This document shows, piece by piece, positions 43,850 through 52,230 of a stretch of 64,000 bases of DNA. The translations under genes were made by a program, and so were the position numbers. The notes under the pieces are model-generated. The model saw nothing but the letters and a program-made list of their open reading frames with translations. It was not told the origin of the DNA and did not search any database. The stretch is from Pseudomonadota bacterium (GTDB lineage Bacteria > Myxococcota > Myxococcia > Myxococcales > Myxococcaceae), in NCBI GenBank assembly GCA_023426545.1, contig JAFAAN010000052.1, positions 62,001 to 126,000 of the forward strand, written 5' to 3'. Within the stretch, counting starts at the first letter, position 1; each line of letters opens with the position of its first letter.

Positions 43850-45082
43850 TCACTCCAGGCCGCGCGCGGCCAGCTCTTCATCGTCTTCGCCGCGAAGGTG
43901 CCCGATTTCATGCAGCAACGTCACGCGGATCTGCTCGCGAAGCTCCTCGGGGGTGCGGACGGCGCGCGCCAGGTTGCGGCGGTAGAGCACCATGGAGCGG
44001 CACGGCACCTCGGAGCCGTCACAGGGCTCGCCCAGCGGCGGCCCCCGGAAGAGGCCGAGGATGGTGGGCGACAGCGGGGGCTGGTTGGCCAGCAGGTCCG
44101 CGTCCGCGGGCAGCTCCTCCGTGGTGACGGGCACGCCGTCCAGGTCCCCGCGCATGTCGTCGGGCAGCTCGGCGACGGCCTTGAGCACCTCGGCGCGGAA
44201 GTCCTCCATGGCGGGCAGCGGCGGCTCCGGGAAGTCCTCCGGGGCCAGCCCGCGCGCCTTGTCGAAGTGCGTCTGCGCCTGCTTCCACCGGCCCTCGCGC
44301 TCCAGCAGCAGGCCCAGGTGCTGGTGGGCGTGCGCGGCGCGCTCCGGGTCGTCCACGAGCCGGGCGAAGGCGGTGCGAGCCTCACCGAAGCGGCACAGCT
44401 CGAAGAGGGCCAGGGCGCGCTCGTAGAGGGCCTCGCGGCTGCCGGGGTTGCGCGCGAGGACGATGGCCGAGTGCGCCAGCGACGACTCCGCCTGCCCCAG
44501 GTCGTTGAAGGCCATGGCGGCCACCAGCGCGAGGTGGGGGATCAGCTCCGGCGGCGTGTTGGGTTGGGACAGGCCGCGCTCGGCATAGAGCGCGCCCAGC
44601 TCATCCCGCTCGCGCGTGGAGGGCAGCTGCACGGCGTACAGGTGCGCGGAGCCCAGCAGCGCGGACGGGTCCCCCGGGTCGATGGCCAGCGCCCGCGCAT
44701 AGGCCAGCTGCGCCTCCGCCTCGCGGCCGAGCGCCGCCAGCGCCACGCCGCGCTCGGCGTGCGCCGCGGCCAGGTCCGGCTCCAGCGCGGTGGCCTGGGC
44801 GGCGCAGGACAGCGCCTCTTCGTAGCGCCCCGCCTCGAAGTAGCGGCGCGACGCGTCCAGCGGGGCCGCTCCGTCCGAGCGGCAGACGGCCAGCGGCTGC
44901 ACGCGGTGGGTGGCGTCCATGGGCAGCGGCGCGGGGCGCGCGCCAGTGCCTGGCGCCCCGCCGGCCGACGCGCTGACGGCGGGCGTGGCCGGGCACTCCG
45001 CGGCCTGCGCTTCAGGGGCCGGAGCGCCGCGCTTGCAAGCAATGAAGAGGAGGCAGAAGGCGAGCAGACCGCGCCGCGACAT
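43850..45082 (-). CDS. Lipoprotein with TPR repeats and C-terminal minimal zincin
   Basis: 410 residues. A lipoprotein signal (GLLAFCLLFIAC) is followed by an Ala/Pro linker and several TPR units (RYFEAGRYEEALSCAAQATALEPDLAAA, EAQLAYARALAIDPGD, RWKQAQTHFDKARGLAPED). The last 130 residues match the minimal zincin peptidase family (Zincin_1), with VPVTTEELP, MVLYRRNLARAVRTPEELREQIRVTLLHEIGHLRGEDDEEL. HEIGH provides the metal ligands and catalytic Glu, and the Asp nearby could be the third ligand. Most family members are short cytoplasmic proteins, so the exported TPR fusion is unusual. Confidence 0.85.
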   Translation of the reverse strand: MSRRGLLAFCLLFIACKRGAPAPEAQAAECPATPAVSASAGGAPGTGARPAPLPMDATHRVQPLAVCRSDGAAPLDASRRYFEAGRYEEALSCAAQATALEPDLAAAHAERGVALAALGREAEAQLAYARALAIDPGDPSALLGSAHLYAVQLPSTRERDELGALYAERGLSQPNTPPELIPHLALVAAMAFNDLGQAESSLAHSAIVLARNPGSREALYERALALFELCRFGEARTAFARLVDDPERAAHAHQHLGLLLEREGRWKQAQTHFDKARGLAPEDFPEPPLPAMEDFRAEVLKAVAELPDDMRGDLDGVPVTTEELPADADLLANQPPLSPTILGLFRGPPLGEPCDGSEVPCRSMVLYRRNLARAVRTPEELREQIRVTLLHEIGHLRGEDDEELAARGLE

Positions 45083-45185
45083 GGGCCGCCAGGGTACGGC
45101 ATCCCCTCGTGGGCGGGAAGCAGGGACGTGCGTGCCCGCCTGCTCACACGACACGCCCTCCCCGCACTGCATTAGGTTGCCCCCC

Positions 45186-45767
45186 ATGAGCGAACTCATC
45201 CTGGCGTCCACATCGAGCGCCCGGCGGGCCCTGATGGATGGACTGGGCCTGCCCTACCGCGCCGAGGCCCCCGGCGTGGACGAGGCCGTGTCCCCGCACC
45301 TGTCGGCGGAGGAGGCCGTGCGCGAGCTGGCCTCACGCAAGGCCCACGCGGTGCAGCGGCGGCACCCGGAGGCGTGGGTGCTGGGCGCGGACCAGCTCGT
45401 CGAAGTGGGGGGTGAAATCCTCTCCAAGCCGGAGGACCGGGGCGCGGCCCGCGCGCAGCTCGGCAGGCTGCTGGGGCGCACCCACGCCATCCACACCGGC
45501 GTGTGCCTGGTGGGCCCCGGCGGCCACGTGAGCGAGTCCGTGGAGACGGCCCGGCTCACCTTCCACGCGCTGGCGGCCGACGAGCTGGAGCGGTACCTGG
45601 ACCTGGAGGAGTGGGTGGGCTGCTGCGGCAGCTACCGCGTGGAGGGCGCCGGACAGGCCCTGCTGGAGCGGCTCGACGGCGACCGCGCCAACGTGCAGGG
45701 CCTGCCCATGGTGACGGTGGTGCGGCTGCTGCGGCGCGCGGGCTTCCGCTTCTTCGCGCGCCGCTGA
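45186..45767 (+). CDS. Maf-family nucleotide pyrophosphatase, probably m7GTP type
   Basis: 193 residues. Maf motifs: LILASTSSARRALMDGLGLPY (SxR), APGVDEAV, RKAHAV, GADQLVE and CGSYRVEGAGQALLERLDGD. The last block and the DQ pair resemble YceF (m7GTP pyrophosphatase) more than YhdE (dTTP/UTP). The enzyme hydrolyses modified nucleotides to keep them out of nucleic acids. It is divergent from the zincin lipoprotein gene. Confidence 0.9.
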   Translation: MSELILASTSSARRALMDGLGLPYRAEAPGVDEAVSPHLSAEEAVRELASRKAHAVQRRHPEAWVLGADQLVEVGGEILSKPEDRGAARAQLGRLLGRTHAIHTGVCLVGPGGHVSESVETARLTFHALAADELERYLDLEEWVGCCGSYRVEGAGQALLERLDGDRANVQGLPMVTVVRLLRRAGFRFFARR

Positions 45768-45775
45768 CGGCCGGC

Positions 45776-46738
45776 TCACGCGTCCGAGGACAGCTCCGCG
45801 AGAATCTCCGCGTAGGCCGCGCGGGCCTTGTCCGCCTGGTCCGCCTTGAAGCTCACCGCGGCCACCACCGGGTGCCCGCCGCCGCCGTAGCGCCCGGCGA
45901 TGGCGGACAGGTCGTGCCGCCGCAGCTCCGGCTTCCAGGGGTTGGAGCCAATGGACACCTTGGCCCGCGAGGCGCCCCGCCCCACCCACAACGTGTAGCG
46001 CGCGTCCGGGTAGAGCGCGTAGGCGATGAACTTGTTGAGGCTGTCCACGCCCTCGTCCACGAGGTCGAAGAAGACGACGCCGCGCTCGTAGCGCGCCCGG
46101 GCCCGCACCAGCTCGATGTTCGACTGGTGGCGCGCCAGCAGCGGCGCCAGCGGCGTGGCGATGAGCGGCGAGGCGGCGATGTCCGCCAGCGACTCGGACT
46201 GCATGCGGCGGATGACCTCGGGGATGAGCGCCGGGTCCTTGTTCGCCTCCAGCACCGTCATGATGCGCAGCGCGGGCTCCTCCAGCGCCACCGCCATCTG
46301 CGGCGAGGGGAACTGGGCCCCGTCGATGATTTCCGCCCAGTGGATGAGGTCCGCCAGGGGCGCGGCGTCCCAGCCGAAGCGCTCGCGCGCCACGTCCGCC
46401 AGGTACTTCGTGCAGCTCTTGCGGTGGGCGTCGTGGAACTTGCGCCCGCTGGTGTCCGCGCGGAAGTGCGCCTCGTCTCCCGGCTGCTGGAAGGCGGAGG
46501 CGTGGTGGTCGAACCACCACGTCAGCCGCGCGTCCTGGCTGTAGCGGAAGTCGACGATGACGTTCTCGTCGCCGGTGAAGACGGCCGGGTCGATGCCCTC
46601 GGCGCCCGGCTTGTGGCTCAGGCCAAGGTACTGGAAGGACGCCCCCGGGCGGATGCGCTCCCGGTAGAAGCGGGAGAAGACGGCCGCGCTGGCCGCGCCG
46701 TCGAAGCAGCTGTCGTGGAAGAGGACCTGGACGTTCAT
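45776..46738 (-). CDS. DHH-family phosphoesterase
   Basis: 320 residues. Metal-binding motifs are FHDSCFDGAASAAVF (D-x-D-like, first block), VIVDFRY and WWFDHHAS (DHH). The C-terminal DHHA1 domain has RYGGGGHPVVAAVSF. Relatives include nano-RNases, c-di-AMP phosphodiesterases and RecJ; the short length favours a small-substrate phosphodiesterase, but the substrate cannot be read from sequence. It lies 13 bases after the zinc-ribbon membrane protein gene. Confidence 0.88.
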   Translation of the reverse strand: MNVQVLFHDSCFDGAASAAVFSRFYRERIRPGASFQYLGLSHKPGAEGIDPAVFTGDENVIVDFRYSQDARLTWWFDHHASAFQQPGDEAHFRADTSGRKFHDAHRKSCTKYLADVARERFGWDAAPLADLIHWAEIIDGAQFPSPQMAVALEEPALRIMTVLEANKDPALIPEVIRRMQSESLADIAASPLIATPLAPLLARHQSNIELVRARARYERGVVFFDLVDEGVDSLNKFIAYALYPDARYTLWVGRGASRAKVSIGSNPWKPELRRHDLSAIAGRYGGGGHPVVAAVSFKADQADKARAAYAEILAELSSDA

Positions 46739-46751
46739 GGCGACGTGCCCC

Positions 46752-47807
46752 TTACTTCAACGCGAGCCCCGCGCCCACCATCGCGAAGGCCGTCTCGTCC
46801 ACTCCGCCACCCGCCTGGGAGGCGACCACCGCCAGCCCCACGAGCCGCCCGTCCGCCAGCACCCCACACCCCAGCGCGCCCTGTGCGCCGCCCGGCGTGC
46901 GGAGCGCGTTGACGGTGGCCCGGCTCCCCAGGGCCGCGGGCGCCGGCAGTGACAGGGCCTCGCCCGGCGTCCCGCCCAGCGCCTGGAGCAGGCCCTTGCA
47001 ATCCGTCCCCTTCCCCGCGCCGCGCTCCACCCACAGCAGCCCGTAGCGCCCGCTCGCGGCGTCACCGAAGCCCACGCCGCCGCCGTGCAGCGTGGACGCG
47101 GGCAGCGCCAGGTATGGGAAGAGCTGCTCACGCGTCAGCTGCCCCCACCCCGCGGGCAGCTCCAGCCGGTAGCCCAGCTCGCTCCCCACCAGGGACTGAC
47201 GCGCGCCCGCGCCCTGCCCCACCGCCGTAGGCAGCGCCAGCAACCCCACCGAGGCCACCGCCGCCCCCAGCCCCAGGCCCAGCCCCAGGTAGCGCCGCGA
47301 GGGCCCGGGCTCCCCCACCACCATGACGAGCCCGAGCACGGCGAGGATGAGGTAGGCCACATGGACGGGCGCCAGCGGCGCCTCACGCGCCAACCAGCCG
47401 GTGGCCACGAGCTGCGCCACCAGCCCCAGCTGCGCCAGGCCCTTCGCGGGGCCCCGGTTGAGCACGAGCACCAGCGCCAGCACCGCGTCCAGGACCACCA
47501 GCCCATACGTCCACTGCGGGTCCTCCAGCGTCCCCAGCAGCCCGGCCGCGCGGAGGAACCACGCCGCCGCGCTGGCGAGCAGCACCGCCGCCGCCGGGCC
47601 TGGGTGGGCGGACACCGCGCTGGTGACGAGGTCTCCGCCGAACACCGTCGCGTCGTCGTCCGCCTCCACCAGCGGCCGGTCCAGCCGCATCCGCCCCACC
47701 TTCTTGTGGGACTGGAGGTGGTCGAACGGCTCACCGCACGCGGGGCAGGCGCTGGCGCCGCGCGCAATCGGGCTGTGGCCGCAGTTCGGACAGAGCGTCT
47801 GAGGCAT
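46752..47807 (-). CDS. Zinc-ribbon membrane protein
   Basis: 351 residues from ATG 47807. An N-terminal zinc ribbon (LCPNCGHSPIARGASACPACGEPF) precedes five or six hydrophobic segments. A soluble C-terminal domain (about 205-351) includes VGSELGYRLELPAGWGQL and the final GGGVDETAFAMVGAGLALK. The C-terminal part resembles stress- or virulence-type small lipid-binding domains only vaguely. Function not recognised. Probably co-transcribed with the DHH gene. Confidence 0.78.
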   Translation of the reverse strand: MPQTLCPNCGHSPIARGASACPACGEPFDHLQSHKKVGRMRLDRPLVEADDDATVFGGDLVTSAVSAHPGPAAAVLLASAAAWFLRAAGLLGTLEDPQWTYGLVVLDAVLALVLVLNRGPAKGLAQLGLVAQLVATGWLAREAPLAPVHVAYLILAVLGLVMVVGEPGPSRRYLGLGLGLGAAVASVGLLALPTAVGQGAGARQSLVGSELGYRLELPAGWGQLTREQLFPYLALPASTLHGGGVGFGDAASGRYGLLWVERGAGKGTDCKGLLQALGGTPGEALSLPAPAALGSRATVNALRTPGGAQGALGCGVLADGRLVGLAVVASQAGGGVDETAFAMVGAGLALK

Positions 47808-48214
47808 GCCCCTGGCGTATACCGCACAGCCCACGCCCCCACGAGGCCACGACATCCGTGTCAGGATGTTCTGGCTTTCCGCCTGGGATGGCGGCTCTGG
47901 ACGAGAACTCCTGGCTCTGACACAGAGGTCAGATTGGACCTAGGTGCCAAGAATTGTAAGCCACGCGACGGAGCCCGCCGTTGAACGAAACGTCGAGTTG
48001 GCGCCCGGAGTGAGCGAAATCGCTCGATGAAACGATTCATACCCGGGTAAGGCGGTGAACCCCGCAAGCGGCCTGTCTGCTTAACCCCGCTTCCTGACAG
48101 GGATTCTGGCGTGGCCATCCCACCAGGCAGGTCGTCGGGCGGCTGGCACCCCAACTGCATGTGTCAGACCCTCGGTGTACTCACCCCCGAACGATGGAGC
48201 GGAGGGAGGAACCC
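47808..48214. other. 407-bp intergenic region with inverted repeats and a sigma-54-type promoter
   Basis: No gene was found. The region holds short inverted repeats at 47926-47941 (AGGTC/GACCT), 48012-48025 (GAGCGA/TCGCTC) and 48027-48040 (ATGAA/TTCAT), all upstream of the -24/-12 element at 48145-48160. Their positions, roughly 100-220 bases upstream, would suit an enhancer-binding protein. I looked for a c-di-GMP riboswitch and did not find its conserved core. Confidence 0.5.
48145..48160 (+). promoter_or_regulatory. Sigma-54 (-24/-12) promoter
   Basis: TGGCACCCCAACTGCA matches the sigma-54 consensus TGGCAC-N5-TTGCA with one mismatch. The invariant GG and GC are separated by the required ten bases. 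It lies 55 bases upstream of the small basic protein gene. Confidence 0.72.
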
Positions 48215-48457
48215 ATGGGCAAGCGGGCGACACGTCACAAGGGCGCGATTCCCAGGCAGGGCCGGCGGGTGATGCCCGCGCTGCGGAGGACCGCGCAGCG
48301 GGCCCGCGCCGCTGCGGGCAAGGTCCACCTGACGGTGGGCGAGGTCATCGCGGCCGCCTTCGAGACGTCCGGCGGCGAGCTGGTCGACGTCCTGGAGCAG
48401 CTCACCTCGCCGCAGATGGCCCGGGCGCTGGGCCGGCGCATCGTCGTGGTAGGCTGA
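48215..48457 (+). CDS. Small basic protein under sigma-54 control
   Basis: 80 residues, ATG at 48215 behind GGGAGGA. The N-terminal half is strongly basic (GKRATRHKGAIPRQGRRVMPALRRTAQRARAAAGK). The C-terminal half looks helical (TVGEVIAAAFETSGGELVDVLEQLTSPQMARALGRR). There is no signal peptide. A nucleic-acid-binding role is possible from the charge, but the family is not recognised. The upstream sigma-54-type element implies regulated expression. Confidence 0.75.
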   Translation: MGKRATRHKGAIPRQGRRVMPALRRTAQRARAAAGKVHLTVGEVIAAAFETSGGELVDVLEQLTSPQMARALGRRIVVVG

Positions 48458-48474
48458 GCGCCCGCGTCGGGCGC
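48458..48474. terminator. Hairpin between convergent genes
   Basis: GCGCCCG (48458-48464) and CGGGCGC (48468-48474) form a perfect 7-bp stem with a 3-base loop directly after the stop codon at 48457. No U-run follows, so it is a weak call; it could serve both converging genes. Confidence 0.35.
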
Positions 48475-48494
48475 GCCACGCGCCGGCGAGGCCG

Positions 48495-48746
48495 TCACTC
48501 TCCGGCCAGCAGGACTCCCGCGCTGTAGCGCTGCAGCGTGGGCTCGCCCGCGAGCAGCTTCTCGAAGTCCTCCGCGTTGTTGGGGTGCACCAGGAAGGTG
48601 CCGGAGCGTGTCTCCAGGCGCACAGGCGCGGCCAGCGCATGCGGCTCCCCGGCCACGGTGCCTCCGCTCCCAGCGTCGAGGCGGTTGGCCGGAACGGTGG
48701 CGCAGGCGGCGAAGAGCAGGAAGCCAGGTGACAGGTAGCGCCTCAT
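48495..48746 (-). CDS. Small lipoprotein
   Basis: 83 residues. The lipoprotein signal MRRYLSPGFLLFAAC is followed by a short domain RLETRSGTFLVHPNNAEDFEKLLAGEPTLQRYSAGVLLAGE. No family recognised. It converges on the small basic protein gene. Confidence 0.65.
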   Translation of the reverse strand: MRRYLSPGFLLFAACATVPANRLDAGSGGTVAGEPHALAAPVRLETRSGTFLVHPNNAEDFEKLLAGEPTLQRYSAGVLLAGE

Positions 48747-48849
48747 GCAGGTCCTCCGAGGAAAGGGCCCGGGGGTGGGCCAGCGGAGACCTGCCTATGC
48801 CGCTTCCCCCTGGAGAGGCAAGCCTCCCCCTCGTGAGTTGAACAGACGA

Positions 48850-48880
48850 AGGCCCGCGTCCCGTTGGAGGACGCGGGCCT
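48850..48880 (-). terminator. Intrinsic terminator of the large lipoprotein gene
   Basis: AGGCCCGCGTCC (48850-48861) pairs perfectly over 12 bases with 48869-48880 around a 7-base loop. It is 22 bases after the stop codon at 48903 and is followed on the minus strand by TTCGTCTGTTC. Confidence 0.75.
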
Positions 48881-48902
48881 GGAGCCTCACACCGTCACCG
48901 AA

Positions 48903-50402
48903 TCACCGGGGCTGCCAGCGGGGGCGGTGGTCGTCGCCGCGCGACGTCTGGAGGGTGAAGCCACCCACCGGGTGGACGATGGGGTCGCCCACCTTCGTTC
49001 CCGCCACCGGGTCAATCTGCTGGACGTACAGCTGGCCCGCCTGGATGTAGGCCACGTGGTGCCCATCCGGAGAGAACGACGGCAGCGTGGCGCCCTCGGC
49101 GAAGCTGATCTCATCGCCCACGGGCGCGCCGTCCGCCGGGTTGATGCGGCGCAGGAAGATGATGTTGCCCGGGTCACCCGCACAGGGCGACGGGCTGGCG
49201 CCACACAGCACCGGGTCGCCCTTGGTGGGGTTGAAGAAGTAGGCGCGGACATATGCCACCCAGGTACCGTCCGGCGCCCAGTTGGGGTTCGCGATGTACG
49301 AGTCCACCGAACCGTCCTCGCCGGGCACCGTGGTGAACACGGCAATCGTCTGCACGGCGGCGCCCCTGACGGGGACGATGTAGAGCGCGGCGTTCAGCCC
49401 CACCGGCCGCCCCTCTTCAGGGCGCAGGAAGAGGAGCTGGTCGTTGACGCGGTTGTAGTGCGGCTGCTCCGCCGTGGGGCCGGCGCTGGCCAGCGGAGTG
49501 GGCGTTCCGCCGACGGTGGCGGTCGACAGGCCGACGCCGGCAGTGCTGAAGGCGAACGTGTTGCCATTGCGCCAGTCCGGGGACGAGCCCGTCGTGGTGA
49601 CCTGCTCCACCGGGCCGCCCTCCGGCAGCACGCGGGAGATGCCGGAGATGCTGTCACCCGCCCGGCGCACATAGAGGAGGGAGTCACCCGGCTCCCACTC
49701 CAGATAGAGGAAGCCCTCGGTTTTGCCCGTGGTGCCGTTGGCGAGCATCGTCGGCGGCCCCGCCACGAGCGGGAAGTCACGCACCACCAGTTCGCCGGCC
49801 AGGTTCCCCGTCGACGAGCCCGTCTCGGTGGCGCCCTGGACGAACGCGACGCGCGAGCCCGCCGGGTCCCACCGGGGATAGCGGCTGTCCACGCCGTCAT
49901 CCGACAGCCGCGTGTGCTCCGGCTCGTCGAAGCGCGTCACCACCGCCGCCATCGGGTCGTCGTCATCCATGGCGGTGAAGGCCACGTGCAGCGCCTGACA
50001 CGTCATGGCCTCCGCCGCGCCCTCGCAGCGCAGGCCCGCGGCGCAGTCCGCCGAGGTGGTGCAGGCCTCCCCCTTCGCCCCCGTGCCAATGACCACCCCG
50101 CCGGTACCGGCGTCCGGCTCCGTGCCCGCATCCGTTCCGGCGTCTTCACCGGTGCCACCATCCCCGCCAGTGCCCGCGTCGCCCTCGGTGCCAGCGTCCT
50201 CCTCCGTTCCGGCGTCCTCTCCGGGCGGCGGCTCCAGGGCCCGCAGCTCGCAGTTACCCGAGCGGCACGTCCAATGCTGCCCCTCCGGGGGCTGTCCCTT
50301 GTCGCGGCGGCAGTCGAACTGATCGACACATTCGTCACCGCACCCCGTCGACAGCACCAGCAACGCGCCACACAGCGCGCTGATAACGACACGCATCGTC
50401 AT
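48903..50402 (-). CDS. Lipoprotein with TolB-like beta-propeller
   Basis: 499 residues. A lipoprotein signal (LCGALLVLSTGC) and a small Cys-rich head precede a spacer of (E/D)DAGT repeats (about 60-100). A second Cys-rich module follows (ACTTSADCAAGLRC). The rest is a propeller of WD40/TolB-like blades such as DSRYPRWDPAGSRVAFVQG, SSPDWRNGNTFAFST, NPNWAPDGTWVAYVRA and LPSFSPDGHHVAYIQAGQLYVQ. GGAGGG precedes the ATG. Probably an outer-membrane surface protein; ligand unknown. Confidence 0.85.
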   Translation of the reverse strand: MTMRVVISALCGALLVLSTGCGDECVDQFDCRRDKGQPPEGQHWTCRSGNCELRALEPPPGEDAGTEEDAGTEGDAGTGGDGGTGEDAGTDAGTEPDAGTGGVVIGTGAKGEACTTSADCAAGLRCEGAAEAMTCQALHVAFTAMDDDDPMAAVVTRFDEPEHTRLSDDGVDSRYPRWDPAGSRVAFVQGATETGSSTGNLAGELVVRDFPLVAGPPTMLANGTTGKTEGFLYLEWEPGDSLLYVRRAGDSISGISRVLPEGGPVEQVTTTGSSPDWRNGNTFAFSTAGVGLSTATVGGTPTPLASAGPTAEQPHYNRVNDQLLFLRPEEGRPVGLNAALYIVPVRGAAVQTIAVFTTVPGEDGSVDSYIANPNWAPDGTWVAYVRAYFFNPTKGDPVLCGASPSPCAGDPGNIIFLRRINPADGAPVGDEISFAEGATLPSFSPDGHHVAYIQAGQLYVQQIDPVAGTKVGDPIVHPVGGFTLQTSRGDDHRPRWQPR

Positions 50403-50522
50403 AGAACCCTCCGAAGAACCGATGGGCGCGTATAGCGTCGGCCTTCCCCGGCGTGCTGCCGCCGTGGTGCTGGACCCCGCTGCGTGTTCCTGATTGAACG
50501 CGCCCGAGAAGAGGCCTGCTCA

Positions 50523-51320
50523 ATGATAGACACCCACTGTCATCTCGATGCGGCGCGGTTTGATGAGGATCGGAAAGACGTCCTCGCACGCGCCTGGGCC
50601 ACGGGGCTCCAGGGCATCGTCATTCCCGGCGTCGGGCCGCATGACTGGGAGCCCCTGCTCGAGCTGTCCCGCCAGGACGCGCGCCTCCAGGTGGGTCTGG
50701 GCATCCACCCGCAGCTGCTCCCCGAGCTGCCGCCGGAGCAGGACGACGCGGTGCTGGAGCACCTGGACGCGCTCCTCGCGAAGGGCGGCGCGGCGGCGGT
50801 GGGCGAGTGCGGCCTGGACGGCCCCAGCCTTCCCGGCGCGCCGCTGGAGCGACAGGTGTCGGTGCTGAAGCGGCACCTCGCGCTGGCGCGCAAGCACGGC
50901 CTCCCAGTGCTGATGCACTGCCACCGCCTGCACCCCGCGCTCATCGACCTGCTCAAGGAGGAGCCCCTGCCCGAGGCCGGCCTGCTCATGCACAGCTACA
51001 GCGGCGGCGTGGAGTTGGCGCGCTTCTACCTCCAGAAGGGCTGTCACTTCTCCTTCGCGGGCCCCGTCACCTGGGCGGAGGCCCGCAAGCCCCTGGACGC
51101 GCTCCGGGCCATTCCCCTGGAGCGGCTGATGGTGGAGACGGACGCCCCGGACCAGGCCCCCACGCCCCACCGGGGGACGCGCTCCGAGCCGGCCTACCTC
51201 CCCCTCATCCTGGAGGGCATGGCCCGCGTCCGGGGAGAGCCCGTCGAGGTGGTCGCCCTGCGGACGACCGAGAACGCCCGCCGCTTCTTCCGGGAAGCTT
51301 TCCCCGCGCCTTCGCGGTAG
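50523..51320 (+). CDS. TatD-family metal-dependent hydrolase
   Basis: 265 residues. Metal ligands: IDTHCHLD (HxH), GECGLDG (Glu), LMHCHRL (His), LMHSYSGG (His) and MVETDAPDQAP (Asp). The family comprises 3'-5' exonucleases and AP endonucleases implicated in repair. GAGG lies upstream of the ATG. It is 28 bases upstream of tcdA on the same strand. Confidence 0.93.
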   Translation: MIDTHCHLDAARFDEDRKDVLARAWATGLQGIVIPGVGPHDWEPLLELSRQDARLQVGLGIHPQLLPELPPEQDDAVLEHLDALLAKGGAAAVGECGLDGPSLPGAPLERQVSVLKRHLALARKHGLPVLMHCHRLHPALIDLLKEEPLPEAGLLMHSYSGGVELARFYLQKGCHFSFAGPVTWAEARKPLDALRAIPLERLMVETDAPDQAPTPHRGTRSEPAYLPLILEGMARVRGEPVEVVALRTTENARRFFREAFPAPSR

Positions 51321-51348
51321 GCGAGCGGTCGCGTTATAGAGGACCGCC

Positions 51349-52221
51349 ATGAATCCGCAGCCGCTCCCATCCCCCGCTCCCGAGAGTGACGCTCCGCCCG
51401 CCGCGCCGGACTCGCTCGCCCGCCCCTTCAAGCTCTCCCGGCGCTTCGACCGGACCGGCCGCCTGCTGGGCGACTCCGCCATGGAGCGGCTGGCCAACGC
51501 CCGCGTGGTGGTGTTCGGCCTGGGCGGCGTGGGCAGCTTCGCGGCCGAGGGCCTGGTGCGCAGCGGCATTGGCCACCTGACGCTGGTGGACCACGACGAC
51601 GTGTGCGTCACCAACACCAACCGCCAGCTCCACGCGACGGTGAAGGCCGTGGGCAAGCCCAAGGCGGAGCTGATGGGACAGCGCTGCCAGGAAATCAACC
51701 CGGCGGCGAAGGTACAGGCGGTGCGCGAGTTCTACCGCGCGGACGTGGCCGAGCAGATGCTCCAGCCCGGCCAGTACGACTTCGTGGTGGACGCCATCGA
51801 CAACGTGAAGGCGAAGCTGCACCTGCTGCACCGCTGCGTGACGCTGGGCATTCCGGTGGTCAGCTCCATGGGCGCCGCGGGCCGGCTGGACCCCACCGCC
51901 ATCCGCGTGGAGGACCTGTCCGAGACGCACATGGACCCGTTCGCCAAGGACATCCGCAAGCTGCTCAAGCGCAAGTACGGGGTGGAGACGGACAAGCACA
52001 CGGGCATCACCGCCGTGTACTCCATCGAGGCGCGGCGCCTGCCGGTGACGCTCCAGTACGACGACGCCACGGACGGCTTCCTGTGCGTGTGCCCGCAGGA
52101 CAACGACTTCCACACCTGCGACCACCGCACGCAGATTGACGGCAGCGTGGCCTTCGTCACGTCCTGCTTCGGGATGAACGCCGCGGGCGTGGTGGTGCGG
52201 CGGCTCGCCTCGGCGCGCTAG
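51349..52221 (+). CDS. tcdA: tRNA threonylcarbamoyladenosine dehydratase
   Basis: 290 residues. E1-like ThiF fold with ATP site VVVFGLGGVGSFAAEGLVRSGIGHLTLVDHDDVCVTNTNRQ. Further landmarks are DFVVDAIDNVKAKLHLL, SMGAAGRLDP, and the C-terminal QIDGSVAFVTSCFGMNAAG. TcdA converts t6A to cyclic ct6A at position 37 of tRNAs reading ANN codons. A 40-residue Pro-rich extension precedes the domain. It converges on the Fe-S nuclease gene. Confidence 0.93.
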   Translation: MNPQPLPSPAPESDAPPAAPDSLARPFKLSRRFDRTGRLLGDSAMERLANARVVVFGLGGVGSFAAEGLVRSGIGHLTLVDHDDVCVTNTNRQLHATVKAVGKPKAELMGQRCQEINPAAKVQAVREFYRADVAEQMLQPGQYDFVVDAIDNVKAKLHLLHRCVTLGIPVVSSMGAAGRLDPTAIRVEDLSETHMDPFAKDIRKLLKRKYGVETDKHTGITAVYSIEARRLPVTLQYDDATDGFLCVCPQDNDFHTCDHRTQIDGSVAFVTSCFGMNAAGVVVRRLASAR

Positions 52222-52230
52222 CCCCGCGCC

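Noticed and set aside
47808..48144. Riboswitch upstream of the small basic protein, especially a c-di-GMP type
   Set aside because: Several short inverted repeats are present but the conserved core of that riboswitch is missing, and the region lies upstream of the predicted promoter, so it would not be transcribed with the gene.
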